Shown one piece after another: positions 35,720-47,969 of a stretch of 47,969 bases of DNA. How positions within the stretch are numbered: position 1 is the first letter of the stretch; every line of letters starts with the position of its first letter. The translations under genes were made by a program, and so were the position numbers. The notes beneath the pieces are model-generated. The model searched no databases and was not told the DNA's origin. It saw nothing but the letters and a program-made list of their open reading frames with translations. Origin of the DNA: Phycisphaerales bacterium (GTDB lineage Bacteria; Planctomycetota; Phycisphaerae; Phycisphaerales; UBA1924); assembly GCA_014379385.1 (NCBI GenBank), contig JACMLW010000162.1, positions 1-47,969 of the forward strand, read 5' to 3'.

Positions 35720-35798
35720 TCACGGTCTCGGGCACCGGTCCCCGCTCAAGGCGGCCGGCGAACCGGTGGCAAACGCGGCGATCCGCTACATTGGGCGC

Positions 35799-37979
35799 AT
35801 GAGGAACGCATCGAGAGCGGCGGCGGGGGCAGCGTTGCTGGCAACGGTCGCGGCGTGGTGTCTTGCGCAGCCCGAAGAGCGCCCTGAGTCGGCCGGCGCG
35901 CCGGCGCCTCTAAGTGTCGCGGCGGCGGGGGAAAGGGCGGCGTCAACGAAACAACTCATTGAGGTGGCGAGCGGGGCCGCGACAGCGCAGAGCCTGATGG
36001 ACACGCACGGGCTGCTGGCGTCGGAGCCGCACATGGCGGGGACGATCGGCGACCTGCGCACGGCGCAGCGGATCAGCGAGATCTTCAAGGGGCTGGGGCT
36101 CGAGGTGCAGCAGCACGAGGTGGTGGTCTACCTGTGCAAGCAGAGATCGGCGGCGCTCGAGTTGGTCCTGCCCGACGGGCAGGTGATGACGTTGCCAACC
36201 AGCGAGCGCCCGGTCGAGGGCGATGAGTTCAGCACCGATGCGGCGCTGGCGCAGGGGTGGAACGCCTACAGCGGCTCGGGCGATGTGACGGCGGGCGTGG
36301 TGTACGCCAACTACGGGACGCGCGAGGACTTCGCGAGGCTGCGCGAGCTGGGCGTTGATGTGCGCGGCACGATCGTGATCGCCCGCTACGGCGGGAACTT
36401 CCGCGGGTACAAGGCGAAGTTTGCGGAGCAGGCCGGCGCGGTGGGGCTGGTCATCTATACCGACCCGGCGGATGCCGGATACTGCCGCGGCCTCATGTAC
36501 CCCGAGGGCGGGTACGCAAACGACACCTGCATCCAGCGCGGGTCCCTGATCACCCTGGACTATCCGGGTGACCCACTGACACCGGGCGTGGAAGCGACGG
36601 CGCATGCGCCGCGGCTGGACCCGGACGAGATCAACCTGCCACGTATCCCGGTGCTGCCGGTGGGATGGGGCGCGGTGCAGCCGATCATGGAAGCGATGAA
36701 GGGTGCGCCGGTGCCGGAGGGGTGGCAGGGTGGGATGCCGATGACGTACCGGCTCAGAGGGGATGGGTCGGGCACGAAGGAGATCGCGGGGCCACGGGTC
36801 CGTCTGGCGGTCGATCAGGAGCGCTCGCTCGCGAAGACGTTCAATGTGATCGGGACGCTGCGCGGGTGGGAGGAGCCGGACTCGTTAGTGTTGGTTGGTG
36901 CGCACCACGATGCGTGGGGCTACGGCGCGTGCGACCCTTTGTGCGGGACGATCACGGTGCTGGAGGCGGCGAAGGGGTTTGCGAGGGCCGCGGAGCAGGG
37001 GATGCGGCCGCGGCGGTCGATCGTGTTCGCGGCGTGGGGGGCCGAGGAGTTCGGGATCATCGGGTCAACGGAATGGGTGGAGTCGCGGCGCGAAGAGCTT
37101 CTGCGGAGCGCGGTGGCGTACATCAATCTGGATATGGCGTCGATGGGAACGCAGTTCGGCGCCAGCGCATGGCCGTCGCTGCGGCCGGCGATCGTGGAGG
37201 CGGCTCGGGGGGTGCCCCAGGCGCGCGATGGGGGCAAGACGGTGCTGGAGGAATGGACGGCGCGGGCGGGTGGGGCAGGGTCGCCGGGGATCGGTGACGT
37301 GGGTGGGGGGTCGGACCACGTGGCGTTTTTGTGCAGTGTGGGCGTCGCGTCGGCGGGTCTTGGGTCGGGCGGGTCGCAGGGGACGAGCTACCACAGCGTG
37401 TACGACAACTTGGCGTGGTACTGGAAGGTGGTAGGGGTTGATTACGAGCCGGCGCTGATGGTGACCCGCATGACCAACGCGCTGGTGGGGTCGTTGGCCA
37501 ATGAGCCGATCGTGCCGCTGCGGTGCGCGCCGATCGGCGAGGATTGCCTCATGAAAGTGGAGGATCACGCGAAGGCGATGAGGGCGACCAAGGTGTTGGA
37601 GGGCGTGGATGTGACGCCCGTGGTGAGCGCTGCGAAGGCGTATGTGGAGGCGGCGCGCGAGGTGGATCGACTGCTGGAGAGCGGGGCCGAGAAGTTGAGC
37701 GCAGAGCAGCGGCGCGGGGTCAACGCGGAGCTGCTGGCGATGGATCGAGCGTGGCTGTCGGCGGATGGGCTGCCGGGACGGCCGTGGTACAAGAACACGT
37801 ATGCCTCGCCGGACGAGGACTCGGGGTACGCGGCGTGGGTAATGCCGCTGCTCGCGAAGGGAATTCGGGACGAGGATGCCGTGGCGTGCGCCGAGGCGGT
37901 GAAGGCGTATGTGGGTGTGCTCGACGGGATGCGTGCGAGGCTGGAGCGAGTGCGCTCGATGTTGAGCAAGGCGCCGTGA
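35799..37979 (+). CDS. Secreted M28 peptidase, glutamate carboxypeptidase II-like
   Basis: A 726-residue exported protein. ATG 35799 gives signal RAAAGAALLATVAAWCLAQ. Order: PA-like insert (about 150-330), M28 catalytic domain, and a C-terminal helical dimerisation domain. Zinc ligands line up with human GCPII: GAHHDAW (His369), DPLCGT (bridging Asp379, ten residues on as in GCPII), AEEFG (catalytic Glu and ligand), YINLD and YHSVYD (last His). In GCPII an Arg follows the first His; here it is His370. The family releases C-terminal Glu or other acidic residues from peptides. Translation of birA begins at the stop (GTGA overlap), so the two genes are coupled. Confidence 0.92.
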   Translation: MRNASRAAAGAALLATVAAWCLAQPEERPESAGAPAPLSVAAAGERAASTKQLIEVASGAATAQSLMDTHGLLASEPHMAGTIGDLRTAQRISEIFKGLGLEVQQHEVVVYLCKQRSAALELVLPDGQVMTLPTSERPVEGDEFSTDAALAQGWNAYSGSGDVTAGVVYANYGTREDFARLRELGVDVRGTIVIARYGGNFRGYKAKFAEQAGAVGLVIYTDPADAGYCRGLMYPEGGYANDTCIQRGSLITLDYPGDPLTPGVEATAHAPRLDPDEINLPRIPVLPVGWGAVQPIMEAMKGAPVPEGWQGGMPMTYRLRGDGSGTKEIAGPRVRLAVDQERSLAKTFNVIGTLRGWEEPDSLVLVGAHHDAWGYGACDPLCGTITVLEAAKGFARAAEQGMRPRRSIVFAAWGAEEFGIIGSTEWVESRREELLRSAVAYINLDMASMGTQFGASAWPSLRPAIVEAARGVPQARDGGKTVLEEWTARAGGAGSPGIGDVGGGSDHVAFLCSVGVASAGLGSGGSQGTSYHSVYDNLAWYWKVVGVDYEPALMVTRMTNALVGSLANEPIVPLRCAPIGEDCLMKVEDHAKAMRATKVLEGVDVTPVVSAAKAYVEAAREVDRLLESGAEKLSAEQRRGVNAELLAMDRAWLSADGLPGRPWYKNTYASPDEDSGYAAWVMPLLAKGIRDEDAVACAEAVKAYVGVLDGMRARLERVRSMLSKAP

Positions 37980-38728
37980 ACAGCGGGCCCGTGTGCGGAA
38001 GCGAGGGGATGCTGGTCGAGGAGTTCGACGAGCTCGACTCGACGAGCCTGCACGCGCGGCGGCTGGTGGAGTCGGGGAGAGCGAGCGAGCGCGGAGGGGG
38101 GGGGGCGAGGCTGATTGTCGCCGCGACGCAGACGGACGGCCTGGGAAGGCTTGGCCGGGCGTGGATGAGTCCGCGCGGCGGGCTGTGGTTGACCCTCATG
38201 TGGCCGATGCGCGGTGATCTCGCGGCGGTGACGGAGGGGCTTGGACTGCGGATCGGCGTGGCGTGCGTGCGGGCGATCGATGGGATGCTCGCGGGGCGGG
38301 GGGCGGCGCAGCTTAGGTGGCCGAACGACGTGCTGATCGGCGGGCGCAAGGTCTTGGGCGTGCTGACGGAGACGATGCAGAGCGGCGAGGTATCGTGGGT
38401 GCTGGTGGGTGTGGGAGTGAATGCGAACTTTGGGGCGGGCGAGCTTCCGCCGGGGTTGCGGCGCGAGCCAGCGACGTTGCGCGACGTGCTGGGTGGGCCC
38501 GTGGACCTGACGGGCCTGTGTGATGCCATTGTCCAGGGGCTTGCCGGCGCCCTGCGCGGACGCGGTGTGGGCGCGGAGGAACTGGTCTACGCGAGGTTGA
38601 AGCTGTATGGGGTTGGCGGCGAGGTGAGCGTGCGCGGCGGGAGCGGCGTGCTGCTGGGGCTAGGTGAAGACGGAAGGCCGCAGGTGAGGATGGAGAGCGG
38701 CGAAGTGGTGAGCGGCGAAGCAGAGTGA
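37976..38728 (+). CDS. birA: Biotin-[acetyl-CoA carboxylase] ligase, without HTH
   Basis: A 250-residue ligase. GTG 37976 overlaps the peptidase stop (GTGA), the expected coupling; an internal ATG at 38009 is an alternative. Motifs are STSLHARRLVESG, TDGLGRLGRAWMSPRGGLW (biotin loop; the usual GRGRxGR is GLGRLGR), WPNDVLIGGRKVLGVLTE (ATP/biotin contacts with the catalytic Lys) and VGVGVNANFG. The N-terminal HTH repressor domain of E. coli BirA is absent, so this is a class I enzyme that only biotinylates. A run of ten G residues (38096-38105) lies in the first quarter. It would serve carboxylases such as the nearby carboxyltransferase. Confidence 0.9.
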   Translation: MNSGPVCGSEGMLVEEFDELDSTSLHARRLVESGRASERGGGGARLIVAATQTDGLGRLGRAWMSPRGGLWLTLMWPMRGDLAAVTEGLGLRIGVACVRAIDGMLAGRGAAQLRWPNDVLIGGRKVLGVLTETMQSGEVSWVLVGVGVNANFGAGELPPGLRREPATLRDVLGGPVDLTGLCDAIVQGLAGALRGRGVGAEELVYARLKLYGVGGEVSVRGGSGVLLGLGEDGRPQVRMESGEVVSGEAE

Positions 38729-38822
38729 ATTGGGAGGACAGAGCGCGAGACACAGAACGCAGGCTCGGAGCGAGCGCCAGGAGTCAGAACGCCCTTGAGC
38801 GGTGGTCGGGATCGGGCTGTGT

Positions 38823-39116
38823 CTACTCGACGGTGTCGGAGCGGCTGACGCGGGCATCGGCGGGGGGTGCGGGGGTCTGGATCGTGGAGCTTCCGGTGTC
38901 GGCCGAGAGGATGGGCTTGTTCTTCGCCGCCGCGCGCCCGGACTCGGTTTCAATGTCGTCGTCGATGCCCTTGAGGCCCTTCTTAAACTCGACGATGCCG
39001 CGGCCCATACTTCGGCCGACTTCGGGGAGGCGGCGGCCGAAGAGGAGCAGGGCGATGCCGAGGATGATGAAACCCTCGAGCGGGCCGATGTTCTGGAACA
39101 GACCGAGCGTGAGCAT
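38823..39116 (-). CDS. tatA: Twin-arginine translocase subunit TatA/E
   Basis: A 97-residue inner-membrane protein forming the Tat protein-conducting assembly. AAGGAG at 39122-39127 is five bases before the ATG at 39116, deciding the start over the frame from 39209. The short N-terminal helix (EGFIILGIALLLFG) is followed by the hinge RRLPEVGRSMGRGIVEFKKG and a charged amphipathic helix, then a Ser/Pro/Thr-rich tail. Length and motif fit TatA better than TatB. It is a single gene in this window; tatC is not here. Confidence 0.93.
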   Translation of the reverse strand: MLTLGLFQNIGPLEGFIILGIALLLFGRRLPEVGRSMGRGIVEFKKGLKGIDDDIETESGRAAAKNKPILSADTGSSTIQTPAPPADARVSRSDTVE

Positions 39117-39264
39117 GCGAGCTCCTTGTGGTGTACGGGATGGCGAGGCGGCGAGCGAGGGATCGGGATCGTGCGGGGAAGGATAGAGGGGGCGCGGAGT
39201 CCGGACCAAGCGGAGCGGGCGGCGCCGAAGGGCTTGGGCTCAACGGCTGCGGGCGTTGAATATT

Positions 39265-39864
39265 TCAGGAATGCAGGACGGAGTAGACGCCGCGGGCGGC
39301 GATGTGAGCCGCGACCTCGATGCCGCCGGGGGAGAGCGAAAGACCGTCGTGGGCGATGGAGTGGTCGAGGTTGCGCTCGAGCGTGCTGTGTAGGTCGGCG
39401 ACGCCGATGTTAAGGGGGCCCATGAGGCCGACGGCGATCTGGTTGTACTGCGTGATGGTGCGGTTGAGGCGCACGGCGAGGTCGGCGGCGATGTTGTGAG
39501 CCGCGGCGAGGAGCGAGGGATACACGGGGGGTGATGGGATAAAGATGACTTGGCGGCCGCAGAAGCGCTGGAGGTGAAGGGCGGCGTCGCCGAGGTCGCG
39601 CTCGTAGTTGCTGAAGGAGGTGGGCTCGGCCTCAAGGGAGGCGATCGTGTGCTCGATGGCGTGGGGACCGGCGGCGAAGAGGGCGATATCGGGCTGGTAC
39701 TGCGCGATGAGATGTTCGACGAGGGCGGCGAGCGAGGCGGCGTCGCCGGTTGAGTGCGGCGGGGCGACGAGCGAGATCTGGTCGGCGGCGAGGAGTTCGG
39801 CGAGGCGGGCGCGATAGGTGAGGTGGAAGGAATCGCCGATGTGGAGCACGGTGCCGCGGTGCAT
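39265..39864 (-). CDS. SGNH/GDSL-hydrolase-like protein with altered catalytic block
   Basis: A 199-residue protein. The ATG at 39864 gives MHRGTVLHIGDSFHLTYR; the longer frame from 40209 is antisense to folD and Arg-rich noise. GDSF near the N-terminus matches block I of SGNH hydrolases (nucleophile Ser). PDIALFAAGPHAIEH is a strand-helix like block III, but its Asn is absent. The C-terminal block V reads HDGLSLSPGG, where catalytic members have DxxHLSxxG, so the usual catalytic His is missing at that site. It may be a non-catalytic or differently wired member. It starts 38 bases from the end of folD on the same strand, so it may be co-transcribed. Confidence 0.65.
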   Translation of the reverse strand: MHRGTVLHIGDSFHLTYRARLAELLAADQISLVAPPHSTGDAASLAALVEHLIAQYQPDIALFAAGPHAIEHTIASLEAEPTSFSNYERDLGDAALHLQRFCGRQVIFIPSPPVYPSLLAAAHNIAADLAVRLNRTITQYNQIAVGLMGPLNIGVADLHSTLERNLDHSIAHDGLSLSPGGIEVAAHIAARGVYSVLHS

Positions 39865-39902
39865 GCGGGCAGAGTACCAGAGAGAGCGGGGAGAGTGGCG
39901 GC

Positions 39903-43230
<3,328 letters not shown>

Positions 43231-43305
43231 GGGGGGCGAGGTGGGGCGGGGCTTGGCGCGGTACGCTGGGCGGCGCGCCGAGGGTGCGAAAGGGACGCCT
43301 GGATC

Positions 43306-43839
43306 ATGCACAACATCGAGTTCAAGGCGGAGCTTCGGGATCTGGCGCTGGCGCGGCAGATCGCGATCTCGATCGGCGCGAAGTACACGGACACCGTCGA
43401 GCAGACCGACACGTACTACCGGTTGGCGGATGGGCGGCTGAAACGGCGCGAGGCGCGGCGGGCGAGCGCGGAGAAGGGTGTGGCGCAGGAGGTGGACATC
43501 GAGGTGATCCACTACCACCGCGTGAACACGGCGGCGATCCGTCCCAGCCGATTCAACGTGTACACCGCGGAGCAGGCGAGCGAGCGGTTCGGGGCGACCC
43601 CCGGGCCGGTGTGGGTTGTGGTGACGAAGCTGCGCGAGGTGTACCTGTACGAGGGCGTGCGGGTCCATCTTGACCAGGTGCTGAACCTGGGGACGTTTAT
43701 TGAGTTTGAGGCGCCGGTGCGGCCGGAGCAGGCGGTGTCGACCTGCCGCGAGATCGTGCAAAGACTGCGGGATGCGTTTCGACCGGCGATGGGGGAGCCG
43801 ATCAGCACCAGCTACAGCGACCTATTGGCGGAGGAATAG
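43306..43839 (+). CDS. CYTH domain protein (class IV adenylate cyclase/triphosphatase fold)
   Basis: A 177-residue protein of the CYTH superfamily, whose members hydrolyse triphosphates (thiamine-PPP, PPPi) or make cAMP. The signature near the N-terminus is NIEFKAEL, where the canonical form ExExK has Glu first; here that position is Asn. Further pieces are DTYYRLADGRLKRREAR (Arg/Lys-rich strands) and YEGVRVHLDQVLNLGTFIEFE, a substrate-binding strand set. The family and length (about 170) fit CyaB-like proteins. No cyclase partner is adjacent. Which reaction it does is not decidable. It converges with the receiver gene, with nine bases between the stops. Confidence 0.8.
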   Translation: MHNIEFKAELRDLALARQIAISIGAKYTDTVEQTDTYYRLADGRLKRREARRASAEKGVAQEVDIEVIHYHRVNTAAIRPSRFNVYTAEQASERFGATPGPVWVVVTKLREVYLYEGVRVHLDQVLNLGTFIEFEAPVRPEQAVSTCREIVQRLRDAFRPAMGEPISTSYSDLLAEE

Positions 43840-43848
43840 GCGCGCCGC

Positions 43849-44268
43849 TCAGCCGCGCATGGTGACGGCCTCGACATCGGGGCAGATGGCGAACTCGCCG
43901 TTGTGGACGCGGCGGATGGCCTCGATGATGGAGTCGGTTCCACCGGATTTGGAGACGTAGCCCCAGGCGCCGACCTCGAACGCGCGGTCAACCAGCTCTT
44001 TTCGGACGTGGCCGCTGAGCATGAGGACGCGGGTGTTTGGCGAGGACTGCGCGAGTTCCCGGACGGCGGTAAAGGAATCTTTTCCGGGCATGTCAACGTC
44101 GAGGACGATGACATCGGGCTTGAGGCGGGCCGCGATCTCGGAGAGGCTGTCGGCGCTCGAGAGAACCCCGACGACGTCGAACCCGCCTTCGAGGCGCAGC
44201 CGGATCTGGAGCGCGTCGGCGACGAGCGCGTTGTCGTCAACGCAGATGACGCTGATGGATCCGGTCAT
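43849..44268 (-). CDS. Single-domain response regulator (REC only)
   Basis: A 139-residue receiver. ATG 44268 has GGAGG at 44276-44280, seven bases upstream, and overlaps the stop of the upstream gene (ATGA). The acidic pair is DDN, the phosphoacceptor is Asp57 (VIVLDVDMPGKD), and the Thr/Ser and Lys switch are MLSGHV and YVSKSG. The sequence most resembles the receiver half of NarL/LuxR regulators, but no DNA-binding domain follows. It likely acts by protein contacts or as a phosphate relay for the two kinases upstream in the same operon. Confidence 0.88.
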   Translation of the reverse strand: MTGSISVICVDDNALVADALQIRLRLEGGFDVVGVLSSADSLSEIAARLKPDVIVLDVDMPGKDSFTAVRELAQSSPNTRVLMLSGHVRKELVDRAFEVGAWGYVSKSGGTDSIIEAIRRVHNGEFAICPDVEAVTMRG

Positions 44269-45854
44269 AGGGAAGCCTCCTGCGGGTCGGTGGCGCTGGA
44301 CTGAACCGGGCGCGGCGCGGGGTTGGCGACGCACGCGGCGGCGATGCGGTGTAGGGCCTGGCGGAGATCGGCGGGCCCGGGATTCGGCCCCATGTGCTCG
44401 ATGTGCTCCTCGAGGCCGACGGAGGAGGTGCGGCCAAGCACGAGGGCGCGGCGTCCATTGCCTGAACGGACGAAGCGGGTTGCGTCGTGGATGATATGGT
44501 CGTCGGCGTCAACGACCCAGACCCGGGTGCTGACGCCATCGCGCCGGTCGGCGCCGGCCGTCTCGAACCCAAGGGATCGCAGGACGGTGGAGGCATAGCT
44601 GCGGAGGCGCATATCGCGCAGCGCGACGACCGCAACGAACCGCTTGATGGAGATCGCGGGAGACGGTGGCGAGGCCATGGGCACCATGAAGCTGAAACTG
44701 GTGCCACGGCCCAGCTCGGAGTCAAGCGAGAGGACGCCGCCGGCGCGCTGGACGAGGCTATGGACGAGGGCGAGGCCGAGGCCGGTGGAAAGGCCGCGGG
44801 CCTTGGTGGTGAAGAAGGGTTCGAGGCAGCGGCGGCGGACGTCCGGGGTCATGCCGGGGCCGTTGTCGGTGACGCAGAGGCGGACGCTTGAGCCGCCCGG
44901 CGTGGTTTCGGCGATGACCTGGACCTTGCCCGGGCGGTGCTGGATGCCGCTGCCCATGGCGTCGCCGGCGTTCTGGACCAGATTGAAGACGATCTGCGTA
45001 AGCAGGTGGGGCGCGAGGAGCACGGGCGGGAGGCCCGGCATCAAGCTCCACTCGAGCGAGACAACGCGAGGGAGGGCGTTGCGGAACAAGGGCTCGACCT
45101 GAGGCCACCAGTCGGCGAGGTCGGTGGACTCGTCCTTGCCGCCGGACTCGGGATCGAGCGAGAGCAGGCGGAGCCCCTTGGCGAGGCTATTGAGGTGGTC
45201 GACGCAGGTGCGGATGCTGCGGAGGTGGTCGAGGACGGGCGGGGTGAGGGAATCGAGCTCGAGCGAGTCGAGGCGCATCTGTATCGGGAGGAGGAGGTTG
45301 CCCATGTCGTGGCCGAGGCCCGCCGAGAGCGTGCCGAGAGCCGCCATTCGCTCGGCGAGCCGGAGCTTGCTCTGCGAGTCCTTGAGTTCCGCCGTGCGTT
45401 TGTCTACCTCGGCGGCGTGTTCGCGGGCCTCTTCGGTCTTCTTGTGGAGGTTGACGAAGACGGAGACCTTGGCGCGGAGGATCTCGGGGATGATGGGGGC
45501 GCAGATGTAGTCAACGGCGCCGAGGGAGTAGCCGCGGAGGGCATCGGTCTCGGAGAGGCTGATGGCCGAGACAAAAATGACCGGGGTGTGGGCGGAGCGG
45601 CGGCGGCTGCGCATGAGCTGGGCGGTCTCAAAGCCGTCCATGCCGGGCATGTTGACGTCAAGGAGGACTGTGGCGAACTCGCGGGAAAGGAGGAGGCGCA
45701 GGGCCTCCTGCCCCGAGGTGGCGATGATAAGGTTCTCGCCAAGGGGCTCGAGGGCGGTCTGGAGCGCGAGCATCTTCGCGGGGTTGTCGTCAACCAGGAG
45801 GATGTCCACCTTCTGCCGGTGGGCGTCAATGTTGTTGGCTGCGACGGGTTCCAC
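44265..45854 (-). CDS. Receiver-histidine kinase fusion with atypical phosphoacceptor
   Basis: A 529-residue soluble protein. Residues 1-140 are a receiver (ILLVDDNPAKM, VLLDVNMPGMDGF, CAPI where Lys is usual). A coiled coil follows (about 140-170), then a kinase core with AGLGHDMGNLLLPIQM (His182). HDMGN replaces the common HEIRTP, placing it in the group with HDxxN boxes. The ATPase has VFNLVQNAGDAM, DNGPGMTP and LSTGLGLALV. The last 130 residues look like a degenerate receiver without a clear Asp pocket. Its receiver lacks the switch Lys (CAPI), so it may be a sensor of an upstream kinase rather than a normal output. It overlaps the lone receiver gene by four bases. Confidence 0.88.
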   Translation of the reverse strand: MEPVAANNIDAHRQKVDILLVDDNPAKMLALQTALEPLGENLIIATSGQEALRLLLSREFATVLLDVNMPGMDGFETAQLMRSRRRSAHTPVIFVSAISLSETDALRGYSLGAVDYICAPIIPEILRAKVSVFVNLHKKTEEAREHAAEVDKRTAELKDSQSKLRLAERMAALGTLSAGLGHDMGNLLLPIQMRLDSLELDSLTPPVLDHLRSIRTCVDHLNSLAKGLRLLSLDPESGGKDESTDLADWWPQVEPLFRNALPRVVSLEWSLMPGLPPVLLAPHLLTQIVFNLVQNAGDAMGSGIQHRPGKVQVIAETTPGGSSVRLCVTDNGPGMTPDVRRRCLEPFFTTKARGLSTGLGLALVHSLVQRAGGVLSLDSELGRGTSFSFMVPMASPPSPAISIKRFVAVVALRDMRLRSYASTVLRSLGFETAGADRRDGVSTRVWVVDADDHIIHDATRFVRSGNGRRALVLGRTSSVGLEEHIEHMGPNPGPADLRQALHRIAAACVANPAPRPVQSSATDPQEASL

Positions 45855-45896
45855 TAGTTCCTCTCGCGGCGACGTGCCGCGCTCTGATCGGGGAGT

Positions 45897-47969
<2,073 letters not shown>

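Overview
This is a high-GC chromosomal window from what is most likely a planctomycete of the class Phycisphaerae. The assignment is an inference from gene content and was not tested by any search. The supporting signs are an orphan pseudopilin with a classic type IV prepilin N-terminus and a late DG motif, a PEP-CTERM-like exported protein, a TonB-like protein next to a PD40 propeller, a membrane iron-sulfur protein fused to TPRs, a DUF885 peptidase, many signal peptides, and mostly single genes or short operons on alternating strands.

Layout. Positions 1-3573 hold the end of a heavy-metal RND pump and a His-rich lipoprotein. An ABC-F ATPase lies on the minus strand (3607-5490) and appears to start at CTG. 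Then come a cold-shock protein with an NtrB-like kinase (5904-7115), a small lipoprotein, a TIM-barrel isomerase, an AIM24 protein, tryptophan 2,3-dioxygenase and a long CcoG/NosR-like Fe-S-TPR protein (to 12676). From 12837 to 17108 are a PEP-CTERM-like protein, a PQQ-type sugar dehydrogenase, CsbD, DinB and SMP-30 proteins. From 17153 to 21859 are argC, an RsbU-like phosphatase and a DUF885 metallopeptidase. From 22209 to 25878 are a small acidic membrane protein, the orphan pseudopilin and asnB.

Positions 25826-29308 hold a minus-strand envelope cluster (TonB-like, unknown secreted protein, PD40 propeller), with a TlpA-type thioredoxin diverging from it. A tRNA-Tyr(GUA) gene lies at 30818-30900, followed by a PepSY-like protein, a methylcrotonyl-CoA-type carboxyltransferase, a GAF-PAS hybrid kinase, a glutamate-carboxypeptidase-II-like peptidase and biotin ligase. 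Next are tatA, an SGNH-like protein, folD, ligA and a CYTH protein. The window ends in a minus-strand signalling operon: a multi-receiver hybrid kinase, a receiver-kinase fusion and a lone receiver.

The genes are mostly chromosomal housekeeping, envelope and signalling functions. I saw no CRISPR array, insertion sequence, phage module or rRNA. Five good intrinsic-terminator-like hairpins mark transcription-unit ends. The points most worth a second look are the CTG start of the ABC-F gene, G10 and G11 tracts inside birA and ligA, the Fe-S-TPR fusion, the TonB/unknown/PD40 cluster, the receiver-rich signalling operon, and several family members with altered key residues.
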